DNA of 64,000 bases from CAZEER01 sp964586315 (GTDB lineage: Bacteria; Fidelibacterota; Marinisomatia; Marinisomatales; UBA1611), in assembly GCA_964586315.1 (NCBI GenBank), contig CAZPHE010000003.1, positions 29,287 to 93,286 of the forward strand, in the 5' to 3' direction. The translations under genes and the position numbers were made by a program. A model generated the notes under the pieces. That model saw only the letters and a list, made by a program, of their open reading frames with translations, was not told where the DNA came from and ran no database searches. Within the stretch, counting starts at the first letter, position 1. Every line of letters begins with the position of its first letter. Below, one piece after another: positions 35,173 through 44,400 of the stretch.

Positions 35173-35976
35173 TTAGAATTCCGGTTTTTCTAAAAGAAAT
35201 AAAACACCATTACAAAAAAGTTCATCCAATAGCGGAAAGAAATGTAATGGATTTTTAAATGGCACTAAACCAAAGCGAAAAGAATAAGCAGGGCGAATAA
35301 ACCAATTACTTTTCTTTTTTATTTTAAACCCAATTATCTTTACTAAGGTATCCATTTCATTGATTGATATCCTCGTTTTTTTAGTTTTTAGTAAATATTC
35401 TATTTTTTTTTGTGAACAACCAATAAATTCTAAATATTTACTATAAAAAATATCTGGTAGTATATGTAAATATGGTATTTTAGCAAATATTTTAGGTGCT
35501 GTTTGTTGATGACCAGCATATGCACAATACTTTGGCGGAAATGACATAAATATTTTTCCGCCAGGTTTTAAAATATTAAACATATTATTGAGAGCTTCTT
35601 TTTTATTAACAATATGTTCAATTACATCACGAATTATAATGGTATCATATTGTTTCATTATTTCATTTTCATATGATTGGGGTTCACATATATTAGCCTG
35701 AAATAAGTGTAAATTATTATCCCGGTTTAATAATACTGCATTTTTAAAACGAATATCTGATAATTCTAAACCGGAACAAATCGCACCTTTATTGCTGTAA
35801 AATTTAAGTAAACCTGCTTCAGCACAACCAATTTCTAAAATTCTTTTACCAGAAATATCTTTTTCTCCAATATAATCAAACAAAAAATTTTCACCATACC
35901 ATTGTTGTTCTTTATAGCAGCGTAAACAGCGTTTTGATATTTGGTCTTTTATTTGATTAGGAATTGAAAAATCCAA
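35173..35976 (-). CDS. SAM-dependent methyltransferase (class I)
   Basis: A 267-residue Rossmann-fold methyltransferase. Motif I is RILEIGCAEAG (about residues 44-54), followed by an acidic Glu after GLELSD, and IIIRDVIEHI (motif with the DVIEH core) and KPGGKIFMSFPP. The pattern is Methyltransf_11/23-like; relatives act on small molecules, quinones or sugars. The C terminus is Phe/Pro-rich with a possible membrane-touching part. It follows floA and may be related to lipid or envelope chemistry, which is inferred. Confidence 0.8.
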   Translation of the reverse strand: MDFSIPNQIKDQISKRCLRCYKEQQWYGENFLFDYIGEKDISGKRILEIGCAEAGLLKFYSNKGAICSGLELSDIRFKNAVLLNRDNNLHLFQANICEPQSYENEIMKQYDTIIIRDVIEHIVNKKEALNNMFNILKPGGKIFMSFPPKYCAYAGHQQTAPKIFAKIPYLHILPDIFYSKYLEFIGCSQKKIEYLLKTKKTRISINEMDTLVKIIGFKIKKKSNWFIRPAYSFRFGLVPFKNPLHFFPLLDELFCNGVLFLLEKPEF

Positions 35977-35997
35977 AAATGTAATCTCACATCAAAT

Positions 35998-37008
35998 TCA
36001 ATTTTCTTCCGTTGGATTATCAGAAATATTTTCTGTTCCAGTATCTGCAATTGAATCACGCATTGTAGTATCTGATTTTATATTTTCCATCTTATAATAA
36101 TCCATAATACCCATATTCCCATCTCTAAATGCTTGAGACATTGCCCTTGGAACCTCAGATTCTGCCTCTACAACCTTTGCTTTCATTTCTTGAGTTTTAG
36201 CTGTCATTTCTTGTTCTTCAGCTACAGCCATAGCACGCCGAGTTTCTGCTTTTGCTTGAGCTACTCTTAGATCTGCTTCTGCTTGATCCGCCTGTAAAGA
36301 TGCACCAATGTTTTTACCAACATCTAAATCTGCAATATCAATGGATAAAATTTCAAATGCGGTGCCAGCATCTAAACCTTTATTCAAAACTGCCTTTGAT
36401 ATATTATCTGGGTTTTCCAAAACTTGTGAATAATTTTTTGCAGATCCAATTGCTGAGACAATGCCTTCACCTACACGTGCAATAATCGTATCATCAGTAG
36501 CACCACCAACTAATCCAGGGATATTAGTTCTTACTGTAACTCTCGCACGCGCTTTTAGTTCAATCCCATCTTTTGCAACTGCGGCTAAATATCCATCTTT
36601 TGGAGCATTGATTACTTTTGGATATACCGAAGTTTGAACAGCTTCGTTTACATCTCTCCCTGCAAGATCAATGGCCGTTGCAGTTTCGAAAGGTAGTGGG
36701 ATGTTAGCTTTATCAGCTGCAATTAGAGCTGATACAATATTTTGCACATTCCCTCCTGCTAAATAATGAGTCTCAAGCATATCTGTTGAAATATCTGATA
36801 ATCCTGCTTTATGAAGATTAATAACTCCATCTGTAACTAAACGAGGTGAAATTTTTCTAAGTCGCATCCTAATAAGATCAACTATTCCAATCCTTCCCAG
36901 ACCCAAAGAGACAACACCTTGAATCCATAAACCTAAAGGTACGAAGTATAAAAGAATGATTGTAGAAAAAACAATCAATCCAAGTAATAACATTTGTATA
37001 ACAGGCAT
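35998..37008 (-). CDS. floA: Flotillin-like protein FloA
   Basis: A 336-residue protein of the FloA (UPF0365) group. Two N-terminal hydrophobic stretches are followed by a SPFH core and a long helical region rich in Glu and Ala (AEADLRVAQAKAETRRAMAVAEEQ). Sequences such as VTVRTNIPGLVGG and ARVGEGIVSAIGS are diagnostic. FloA organises lipid domains in the membrane and affects secretion and signalling. It is placed directly after nfeD, the standard pairing, with a 12-base gap. Confidence 0.95.
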   Translation of the reverse strand: MPVIQMLLLGLIVFSTIILLYFVPLGLWIQGVVSLGLGRIGIVDLIRMRLRKISPRLVTDGVINLHKAGLSDISTDMLETHYLAGGNVQNIVSALIAADKANIPLPFETATAIDLAGRDVNEAVQTSVYPKVINAPKDGYLAAVAKDGIELKARARVTVRTNIPGLVGGATDDTIIARVGEGIVSAIGSAKNYSQVLENPDNISKAVLNKGLDAGTAFEILSIDIADLDVGKNIGASLQADQAEADLRVAQAKAETRRAMAVAEEQEMTAKTQEMKAKVVEAESEVPRAMSQAFRDGNMGIMDYYKMENIKSDTTMRDSIADTGTENISDNPTEEN

Positions 37009-37020
37009 TTTTATATTCCT

Positions 37021-38382
37021 TTATTTTTTAATTTCTCTTACTAAAACTCTATTTCCATCAACAGAAAGTATAATTATATCTTTTCCCTTATCAATGAATT
37101 CACCCTCACTAACCACAAAAATTCTTTCATCATTTAAACGGGCCCATCCAGAAGGATGAAGATCCGTATCTGCAACACCTTTTTCGCCTTTTAAATATTC
37201 CCATCCTAGGGTATTTGAATAACCATCTTCTTTTTTTTGCGAATCAGGCGATGTGAGCTTTTCCCAAAATTTTGTTTTAATCATTATTCTTGCTAATAAA
37301 TACAATCCAATAATTGCTCCAACTAAACCTATTAAAAAACCATCCATTGCCTGACCTAATATTTCTTGGCTAACAGGCACATCTGGTAATAATAACAAAT
37401 ATAAACCATACATAGTTAAACTGATGCCAGATAAACCAGCTATCCCAAATCCAGGAACAACAAGTGCTTCCAATAGTATTAATACCATACCTGAAAAAAT
37501 AAATAGCATATCAGACATGGTAGCAAGTTGTGCAATATATGATGCACTTAATGATAGAACTAGGCAAGCAAGACCAACAAACCCCGGGATTCCCCAACCA
37601 GGACTTTGTAACTCAAATAATATACCCAAAAACCCAAATGTAGTTAATAAAGATGCAACAACTGGATCTGTTAAAAACCTAACAATATCTTCGGACCAAT
37701 TTTCTGCTGTTTCAATAATTGTAAAATTGGAATAATTTAATGAATCAAGTAAAGACTGAATATCCTCTGCTGAACCATCTGCAATATTATATTTTAAAGC
37801 TTGTTTAGTAGTTAAAGATATGAGTTTCCCCTCTTTCCTTCCTTCAATATCATCAACGAGAATGGAATCACCATTAATAATTAAATGAGAAAAATTCAAT
37901 TCTTCATCAACCATACCACGAGCTATATCTTTATTGCGACCACGTTTCTCCGCTGTAGATGCCATTTCTTCTCTCATAAAACTAATTACCTTTTCACTAC
38001 CTTTTTTCCCAGACATATCTACGGCTGTAGCTGCACCAATTAAGCCTCCTCCTGGCATATAAATTTTTTCGCAAGATAATGAAATTAAAGCACCCGCAGA
38101 TATTGCACGTCGATTAATAAAAGCGATTGTAGTAATTTTTGAGCTGAGAATGGCATCTTTAATCTGAGTAGCAGCATCCACTCTACCACCAAAAGTGTTA
38201 ATTTCAAATATAATTGCCGAAGCATTATTTAACTCGGCATCATTAATAGTTCTTTGAATAAATGGCGGTAATCCAAGATCTATTGTACCTTCAATAGGAA
38301 TCCTATAAACAATTTCTGAATAAAGAATAGAAATTAGGAACGAAATAAAAAATACGGTGTTTTTCATAAAGCAGAATTTCAT
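37021..38382 (-). CDS. NfeD-type membrane serine protease
   Basis: A 453-residue protein. A signal peptide is followed by a ClpP-like protease domain (IPIEGTIDLGLPPFI, INTFGGRVDAA, RRAISAGALISLSCEKIYM with the catalytic Ser in the SAGA context and a later Lys) and then several membrane helices and a C-terminal NfeD OB-fold (GWARLNDERIFVVSEG, DKGKDIIILSVDGNRVLV). The long form with the ClpP part is NfeD1b. These proteins work with FloA at the membrane. The gene is upstream of floA and the intervening spacing is 12 bases. Confidence 0.9.
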   Translation of the reverse strand: MKFCFMKNTVFFISFLISILYSEIVYRIPIEGTIDLGLPPFIQRTINDAELNNASAIIFEINTFGGRVDAATQIKDAILSSKITTIAFINRRAISAGALISLSCEKIYMPGGGLIGAATAVDMSGKKGSEKVISFMREEMASTAEKRGRNKDIARGMVDEELNFSHLIINGDSILVDDIEGRKEGKLISLTTKQALKYNIADGSAEDIQSLLDSLNYSNFTIIETAENWSEDIVRFLTDPVVASLLTTFGFLGILFELQSPGWGIPGFVGLACLVLSLSASYIAQLATMSDMLFIFSGMVLILLEALVVPGFGIAGLSGISLTMYGLYLLLLPDVPVSQEILGQAMDGFLIGLVGAIIGLYLLARIMIKTKFWEKLTSPDSQKKEDGYSNTLGWEYLKGEKGVADTDLHPSGWARLNDERIFVVSEGEFIDKGKDIIILSVDGNRVLVREIKK

Positions 38383-38453
38383 ACTTTAATAATATAGGTA
38401 AAATAAAAATCGATTAAAATTATTGTAAAATAAAAATGTAATTTCTAAGCCTA

Positions 38454-39305
38454 ATGAAGAGATCGCACTCGATTACATATTTTCTTTTAAGCCAATTTAA
38501 AAAATATCTTTCCATTTTATCGCCTTTAAAGAGATATAAATTATCAAATCAAATAGCAAGTATTTTATATCATCATACAAATATTAGAAAAAGTGTAGCT
38601 CGAAAAAATATTGAAAAGGCATTTCCAAAATGGAATAGAAAAAAAGTAGAATATGTTTTAAAAAAAAATTATCAGTTCTTTAGCTATAATTTTATCCAAT
38701 TCATGGCTTTCCCAAAATCATGGGATGGATTAAAAATTGATGTAATTGGGAAAAATATACTAGATAGTTATTTGAAAAAAGAAAAAGGAGTTATATTTAT
38801 CAGTGGACATTTTGGTGCCTGGGAAATTTTAGGAAAATGGGTTGGAGAATATGTCCCTTTATTTACAGGAGTGGCCCATAGTCAAAAAAACAAAGGGGCA
38901 AATAAATTCTTTAAAGAACAGCGAGAACTACCAGGAACAAAACATATTTTCAGGCGTGAGCCCATTCAGAAAATGTATGATGTCCTTTCTGATAATGGTG
39001 TTCTGGGACTTATAAGTGATCAAGATGCTAAGAAAAAAGGTGTTTTTGTTAATTTTTTTGATATACAAGCATCGACTTCTAAAGGAGCTGCGCTCTTCCA
39101 TCTCAATACTTCTGCACCAATTCTTTTAGGCGTTTGTATAAGGACAGGACTACAACGTTACTTAATAAAATTCATACCTGTTCCCACCATTTACAAAACC
39201 GTTGAAAATATAACTCAGTCTTATACAACCATCTTGGAAAATTGTATAAAAAAAAATCCAGAACAATATTTCTGGTTTCATAGAAGATGGAAAACTAGAC
39301 CTTGA
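38454..39305 (+). CDS. LpxL/HtrB-type lipid A acyltransferase
   Basis: A 283-residue acyltransferase. The catalytic HX4E motif is HFGAWEI, followed by SGVAHSQKNKGANKF and the LGLISDQDAKKKGVFVNFF region with the conserved Asp-Gln-Asp. The C terminus ends with QYFWFHRRWKTRP, the FHRRW element of lipid A late acyltransferases. The enzyme would add a secondary acyl chain to Kdo-lipid A or a similar glycolipid. It fits the presence of lpxA, lpxC and lpxD in the window. It starts the three-gene plus run. Confidence 0.92.
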   Translation: MKRSHSITYFLLSQFKKYLSILSPLKRYKLSNQIASILYHHTNIRKSVARKNIEKAFPKWNRKKVEYVLKKNYQFFSYNFIQFMAFPKSWDGLKIDVIGKNILDSYLKKEKGVIFISGHFGAWEILGKWVGEYVPLFTGVAHSQKNKGANKFFKEQRELPGTKHIFRREPIQKMYDVLSDNGVLGLISDQDAKKKGVFVNFFDIQASTSKGAALFHLNTSAPILLGVCIRTGLQRYLIKFIPVPTIYKTVENITQSYTTILENCIKKNPEQYFWFHRRWKTRP

Positions 39306-39317
39306 ATTTATCAAAAT

Positions 39318-39890
39318 ATGTTTAAAAGAATAAATCACACCGCTAAAGATGCAGTAAATATAGCTTGTAATATTCTAGATCAAGGCGAGGTTATTGTATA
39401 CCCAACAGATACTTTGTATGGTTTTGGATGCAACGCAAAAAATACTGCTGCTATTGAAAAACTAAATAAAATTAAAAGAAGAACAGGGCCAATGAGCGTC
39501 ATTGCTCCAAATATATTAACAGCATTAGAATGGATGGATTTACCATCAAAAGATAAAATTAAGGTTCAAAGTATTATTGGTGGGAATACTACTGTAATTA
39601 TTCCAGTAAAAAAAAATATTTGTTCAGAAATAGTTATAGGTGAAAATAATTCTCTTGGAATCAGAATTCCAGATCACCCTTTTTGTGAGAAAATATCTAA
39701 TTCATACTCAAATCCAATAATTACAACTAGTGTTAATCGTAAAGGCGAAAATCCATTAAAAAAACCAGATGATATTGAAAAAGAGTTTTATTGTGAGATA
39801 GAACTACTCATAGAGGATGGAGATCTAGATGGAAATGCATCCACGATTTTTTTATTTGAAAATGGAAGTTGGACCATTTTACGAAAATGA
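39318..39890 (+). CDS. Threonylcarbamoyl-AMP synthase (Sua5/YciO/YrdC family)
   Basis: A 190-residue YrdC-fold protein. GEVIVYPTDTLYGFGCNA (about residues 23-40) and NKIKRRTGPMSVIAP show the nucleotide/threonine pocket and a conserved KRR element. The TTVIIPVK and LGIRIPDHPFC segments also fit. The family makes threonylcarbamoyl-AMP for the t6A modification of ANN-decoding tRNAs. The single-domain length fits the TsaC/YrdC branch. It overlaps the next gene by four bases. Confidence 0.88.
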   Translation: MFKRINHTAKDAVNIACNILDQGEVIVYPTDTLYGFGCNAKNTAAIEKLNKIKRRTGPMSVIAPNILTALEWMDLPSKDKIKVQSIIGGNTTVIIPVKKNICSEIVIGENNSLGIRIPDHPFCEKISNSYSNPIITTSVNRKGENPLKKPDDIEKEFYCEIELLIEDGDLDGNASTIFLFENGSWTILRK

Positions 39891-40591
39891 AATTGTTTTT
39901 TTTATTTTTTCTACTATCAAAGGTTTTAACTGAAACAATTCCATTTAAAATAGGTGAGACCTTATACTATAAAGCATCTTTTGCAAATCTTAAAGCTGCA
40001 TCTGCAGAGCTTAAGGTGATCAAGAAAGATACGATTAGTAGTACAAAAGTATATCATGTTCAATTCTTTGCTAAAACAGAAGGATTAACTGACTATCTAT
40101 TTCCTATTAATGATAAAATTGATTTGTGGCTCGATGAACAATCTTTATTACCTATAAAAATCCAAAAAAAAATTGAAGAAGGACGTTATAAAAACATTAG
40201 CAATATTGATTTATATCAAAATTCGGGATATGCTATTTCAAATAACGACACATTTGAAATAGAGTACGGTACTCATTCACCTTATTCACTTTTTTACTTT
40301 TTTCGAAAAAAGAATTTTTCTCGAAAAAAAGAAGAAATAATAAACACTATCCAAGGTAAAGAAATAATACAATTAAAATTAAAAGTTGATTACAATATTA
40401 CAACAAAAGTCCCTGCGGGTAATTTTAATTGTTTTCGAGTATTACCAGTAAGATTAGATAATAAGAAATTTAAAAATAAAGCTGAAATGTCTATACTATA
40501 TTCAAGCGATAATAATCGGTACCCTATAAAAATATGGCTTAATTTAAAATATGGCTCTCTAGAGCTAGAATTAGAAAAAATAATTAATTAA
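39887..40591 (+). CDS. DUF3108 exported protein
   Basis: A 234-residue protein from the ATG at 39887 (overlapping the preceding stop as ATGA); an upstream TTG at 39869 would add six residues and is unlikely. A signal peptide (MKLFFLFFLLSKVLTE) leads to a beta-rich body with FKIGETLYYKASFANLKAAS and NFNCFRVLP, typical of DUF3108. Relatives lie near the lipid A and outer-membrane genes and are thought to be periplasmic. Function is not known. The gene ends by overlapping the convergent rseP by 8 bases. Confidence 0.83.
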   Translation: MKLFFLFFLLSKVLTETIPFKIGETLYYKASFANLKAASAELKVIKKDTISSTKVYHVQFFAKTEGLTDYLFPINDKIDLWLDEQSLLPIKIQKKIEEGRYKNISNIDLYQNSGYAISNNDTFEIEYGTHSPYSLFYFFRKKNFSRKKEEIINTIQGKEIIQLKLKVDYNITTKVPAGNFNCFRVLPVRLDNKKFKNKAEMSILYSSDNNRYPIKIWLNLKYGSLELELEKIIN

Positions 40592-41753
40592 ACAATCGAG
40601 TTATATCCTGAAATATAACTGTAACCATAAGCATAAGTAATAAGGCCATGCCAATCTGTTGAATAGTGATCCTTGTTTTTAATGTTAAAGGTCTGCGAAT
40701 GATTGCTTCTATTAAATGAAGAAAAATATGTCCACCATCTAAACCAGGAATAGGCAAAATATTCAACAAAGCTAAATTCACACTTAATAATGCCATAAAT
40801 GTAAGAAATGGTAATAACCCTGCTTCAGCCGTTTGACCTGCAAGTTGTGCAATCATAATTGGACCTCCTAGATCCGATATAGATGCAGTTCCATCGCTAA
40901 GCATTATTAAACTCTCTATAATCATTGCAAAACTTTCAAATGTACGCAAACAACCTAATTTAGCTGCGTTAAAAATTGATATATCACTATAAATTACTTC
41001 AGGGGCTATTCCAATTAAACCCAGTGTATCTACTCCTTTCTGTGAATGAACTTGTCGTTCTGATGTTTTAATTTTAAAAGTTTTAATTTCTGAATTTCTC
41101 TTTATTATAAGATCTATTTCCGTATTGGGTTTTGAATGAATTATTATTGTTAAATCATTCCAAGTATTTATTTTCACATTATTGATTTCCAAAATACGGT
41201 CATTTTCAAGAATCCCAGCAATTTGTGCAGGCATCCCATCTTGTAATTTCGCAACAATAGGTTCAGTACTAACCTCTGCGATACCATGATGATAACAAAT
41301 AGAACCAAAGATTATGAATGCCAAAATAGTATTCATAATCACACCTGCACTTAAAACCCATATTTTAGTCAATAAAGGTTTAGACATAAATTCATAATCT
41401 TTATATTGAATATCGACATCCATACTTTCATCAATCATTCCAGCCATTTTTACATAACCACCTAAAGGCAGTAAAGCAATAACATATTCTGTATTCGAAC
41501 CAATCCGTCCTAGTTTTTCAATCTTTTTTTCTAAAACGGATTTCCATTTCAATCCGTTTTCTGTTTTTTTAAAAAAAAAGAAATTAACCAACCACCCATT
41601 ATCAATTGATGTAATTGTGAAAAATCTAGGTGGAACACCAATTGAAAATTTTTGAACTTTGATTCCCACTGATCTTGCAGCAATAAAATGACCAAATTCA
41701 TGAATTGTAATTAATACACCAATAACTATAATGAATGCTAAAAATGTTGTCAT
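40584..41753 (-). CDS. rseP: Site-2-type zinc metalloprotease RseP
   Basis: A 389-residue polytopic membrane protease. HEFGH (His18, Glu19, His22) is the zinc site, and NILPIPGLDGGHIF holds the LDG motif with the third ligand. A PDZ domain lies between (about residues 180-240, GMPAQIAGILENDRILEIN). The family cleaves anti-sigma factors and signal peptide remnants within the membrane. It lies two genes beyond lpxA and directly after dxr, the widely conserved order dxr-rseP, and ends the envelope operon. Confidence 0.94.
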   Translation of the reverse strand: MTTFLAFIIVIGVLITIHEFGHFIAARSVGIKVQKFSIGVPPRFFTITSIDNGWLVNFFFFKKTENGLKWKSVLEKKIEKLGRIGSNTEYVIALLPLGGYVKMAGMIDESMDVDIQYKDYEFMSKPLLTKIWVLSAGVIMNTILAFIIFGSICYHHGIAEVSTEPIVAKLQDGMPAQIAGILENDRILEINNVKINTWNDLTIIIHSKPNTEIDLIIKRNSEIKTFKIKTSERQVHSQKGVDTLGLIGIAPEVIYSDISIFNAAKLGCLRTFESFAMIIESLIMLSDGTASISDLGGPIMIAQLAGQTAEAGLLPFLTFMALLSVNLALLNILPIPGLDGGHIFLHLIEAIIRRPLTLKTRITIQQIGMALLLMLMVTVIFQDITRLFN

Positions 41754-41802
41754 ATTACCTTACTCTACTATTAGATAAAAATTATGTTCCATAATATTAA
41801 TA

Positions 41803-42948
41803 TCAAAATTTCTTAACATATTCTTTAACCCAATAATCTAAATCCGTTAGATCATTAAGAGTTGGATTTTCAATCCAAGGATGATCTTCAAGTGCAGCTT
41901 CGTTGATTAATGGAATATCCGTGAATTTTATTTCCTGATTCAAAAAACGAGAAACAGTATAATCATTTGCTAAATTTAAAGCAGCACACGATGTACCAAA
42001 TCTATTCAATGCTTTGTACGCCAATTTAATTGAAGGAAATTTTTGTAAATCAGGTTCTTGAAAAGTTAAATCACCACAATTAAAAAAATTTAATTTTTCC
42101 CATGATGCACATAAATGACGAGGATATGTTAAGGCATATTGAATAGGTACTTTCATATCCGGAATACCCATTTGAGCCTTAATTGCGCCATCTACCATTT
42201 CAATCATGGAGTGAATAATTGATTGCGGATGTATTACAATACTAATTTTATCAGGTTCAAAACCAAATAACCAAAATGCTTCTATGACTTCTAAACCTTT
42301 ATTCATCATAGTTGCACTATCAATTGTGATTTTTTTTCCCATGTCCCAGTTAGGATGATTTAATGCTTCTGCTAGTGTTATATCTTTAAAGGTATTTAGA
42401 TCTCTTTCTCTAAATGGTCCCCCACTCCCAGTTAAAATTATACGACTAATATCTTCAATATTTTCCCCTACCATACACTGCCAAATGGCAGAGTGTTCAC
42501 TATCTACAGGAAAAATATTGGCCCCTGATTTTTTCATCGCTTTTTTAATAATATCTCCTGCCATTACCAAGCTTTCTTTATTTGATAAAGCTACATCTAC
42601 TCCGGCTTCAATAGCATAAAGCGTTGGTTGCATTCCAGGAGAACCAACTAAACCATTAAGCAGAAGATCTATATCATTTTTTTTTGCAAGTTCTAATAAT
42701 CCTTCTCTGCCAACCAAAAGTTCTACATCATGAAAAATTGGATCATTCTTAATGGTTTTGTAGGCATCTACATCAACAATACAAACAGATTTTGGTCTAA
42801 AGATTTTTATCTGATCAATTAATAATTGAGAATTTTTATTTGCAGATAAATATACTACTTCCACTTGATTACCTAAAGCTGACACAACTGTTAACGCATT
42901 GACTCCTATAGATCCTGTTGAGCCTAATATTGAGACGCGCTTCACCAT
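41803..42948 (-). CDS. dxr: 1-Deoxy-D-xylulose 5-phosphate reductoisomerase
   Basis: A 381-residue enzyme of the MEP isoprenoid pathway that turns DXP into MEP with NADPH. The Rossmann NADPH motif is ILGSTGSIG (residues 7-15), with VDSEHSAIWQ and the LTGSGGPF catalytic loop, MNKGLEVIEA and IHPQSIIHSM. The metal ligands Asp and Glu are in these blocks. It starts at the last bases of the preceding hypothetical gene and is followed 50 bases later by rseP. It would supply isoprenoids to uppS, encoded at the other end of the operon. Confidence 0.97.
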   Translation of the reverse strand: MVKRVSILGSTGSIGVNALTVVSALGNQVEVVYLSANKNSQLLIDQIKIFRPKSVCIVDVDAYKTIKNDPIFHDVELLVGREGLLELAKKNDIDLLLNGLVGSPGMQPTLYAIEAGVDVALSNKESLVMAGDIIKKAMKKSGANIFPVDSEHSAIWQCMVGENIEDISRIILTGSGGPFRERDLNTFKDITLAEALNHPNWDMGKKITIDSATMMNKGLEVIEAFWLFGFEPDKISIVIHPQSIIHSMIEMVDGAIKAQMGIPDMKVPIQYALTYPRHLCASWEKLNFFNCGDLTFQEPDLQKFPSIKLAYKALNRFGTSCAALNLANDYTVSRFLNQEIKFTDIPLINEAALEDHPWIENPTLNDLTDLDYWVKEYVKKF

Positions 42949-43616
42949 TAAAAAATTTCTTTTTGTACAAAAATTGAACTAATAATTCTATTCGGATGAG
43001 CCTGAATATTAAAACCTAATTTAATTATGCTATAAATAGCTATTGCATCTAGACCTAAATAATTTATTTGTCCATTAGTATTCAATAAATTATCCATTGA
43101 ATGCTGGAAATAGCTTTGTTTATAAAAATTAGACCCTATACCAAACCGTATTTGAAATGTTTTCCAATTAATCCATTTGCGAATATCAAATGTTAATGAT
43201 GTCAAATTAAAATCTTTTAAACCCTTAATATCAACTCTTTGAATAGATGTTACCCAATTCAAAGTATCCCCATTCCCATAATAGTATTGCATTCCTGATC
43301 CTAAAACTTGTGGAGATTCATTATTAGAAGAGAATCCGAAAACTTTTGCAGTAATATTTAAGTTCTTTGTTACTTTTATTCCAAAATCAATATTTGGCCA
43401 TTTCCAATAATTATTTTGATAATCTCCTCGTGTAAAAGAATAACTATACTGAAACATTAATCGATTTTTACTCATTGGATCTATCGATGGAGTTTGGCTT
43501 AGCCAAAGTGAGGATACATTTGCAGAAGAAAACTCGGATTCTGAATTAAATCCTATATTGATGGTTTTTGAATAAAGAATCCCTAATATAATAATAAATT
43601 GAAAAAATAATTTCAT
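42948..43616 (-). CDS. Hypothetical exported outer-membrane-like protein
   Basis: A 222-residue protein with a signal peptide (KLFFQFIIILGILYSKT). The remainder is aromatic-rich, alternating strands (NRLMFQYSYSF, YQNNYWKWPNIDFGIKV, KLGFNIQAH), consistent with a small outer-membrane barrel. I do not recognise a family. It sits between lpxA and dxr with a one-base overlap with dxr, a place not usually occupied in lipid A operons. It could be lineage-specific. Confidence 0.7.
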   Translation of the reverse strand: MKLFFQFIIILGILYSKTINIGFNSESEFSSANVSSLWLSQTPSIDPMSKNRLMFQYSYSFTRGDYQNNYWKWPNIDFGIKVTKNLNITAKVFGFSSNNESPQVLGSGMQYYYGNGDTLNWVTSIQRVDIKGLKDFNLTSLTFDIRKWINWKTFQIRFGIGSNFYKQSYFQHSMDNLLNTNGQINYLGLDAIAIYSIIKLGFNIQAHPNRIISSIFVQKEIF

Positions 43617-43625
43617 CTGGATATT

Positions 43626-44399
43626 TTAAATAATACCTCTTTCGGATGAAATGATAAATTTAATAATTGTATCCAAAATATTTGATTGCGGGAATTCAGT
43701 CTTAATTTTTTCCAAAGCAATTTTCCTATTCAATTCTGAACGAAAGTAAATCCGGTATATTTTTTTTATTAATTTTCTAGTTTCAACGGACATTCCACGC
43801 CGCTTTAATCCAATACTATTGATCCCTTGAAACTTGAGTGGAGTTTCAGCAGCCAAAATAAATGGAGGGACATCTTGGACTACTCGAAAACCACCTCCAA
43901 CTAATGCATGATCACCGATTCTGGTAAACTGATGTACCAACACACCTCCACCTAAAACAACCCAGTTCCCTATTTGAACATGACCTCCTAAAGTTGTAAG
44001 GTTTGATAAAATAACATTATTCCCCAATATACAATCATGTGCAATATGTGTAGAAGCCATTAGTAAGCACTTTGTACCTATTTCTGTTTTTCCAAGTGCT
44101 TTAGTTCCTCGGTTAATAGTAACATATTCTCGAATAATGGTATCATCACCTATAGCGGTTTTAGTATCCTCGCCATCAAATTTTAAATCTTGAGGAATTT
44201 CACCAATAGAACTGGAATGAAAAATTTTGCACTTTTTTCCAATCGATGTGTTCTCACATATTGTAACATTATTACCTATAATGCAGTTATCTCCAATATT
44301 AGTGTTTGCTTCTATAATAGAATAAGGTCCAATCTTAACGTCGCATCCTAAAACGGCGCTTGAATCAATAATTGCTGTTGGATGGATTAGTGTAGAAAT
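43626..44399 (-). CDS. lpxA: UDP-N-acetylglucosamine acyltransferase LpxA, probable AUU start
   Basis: The full protein is 257 residues, the normal LpxA length. I translated upstream of the first ATG (44060) and found the conserved N terminus STLIHPTAIIDSSAVLG in the same frame, so an ATG-based call would lose 113 residues. No ATG, GTG or TTG is in frame before residue 114; an in-frame stop lies four codons upstream, and the only sensible start is ATT at 44397-44399, one base after the fabZ stop. Left-handed beta-helix hexapeptides run through the protein, and HIAHD contains the catalytic histidine (His121). It adds the first acyl chain to UDP-GlcNAc in lipid A synthesis. It is tightly coupled to fabZ. 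Confidence 0.9.
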   Translation of the reverse strand: MSTLIHPTAIIDSSAVLGCDVKIGPYSIIEANTNIGDNCIIGNNVTICENTSIGKKCKIFHSSSIGEIPQDLKFDGEDTKTAIGDDTIIREYVTINRGTKALGKTEIGTKCLLMASTHIAHDCILGNNVILSNLTTLGGHVQIGNWVVLGGGVLVHQFTRIGDHALVGGGFRVVQDVPPFILAAETPLKFQGINSIGLKRRGMSVETRKLIKKIYRIYFRSELNRKIALEKIKTEFPQSNILDTIIKFIISSERGII

Positions 44400-44400
44400 A

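Noticed and set aside
43626..44060. A short 144-residue LpxA starting at the ATG 44060
   Set aside because: Upstream sequence in the same frame encodes the missing conserved N-terminal beta-helix.
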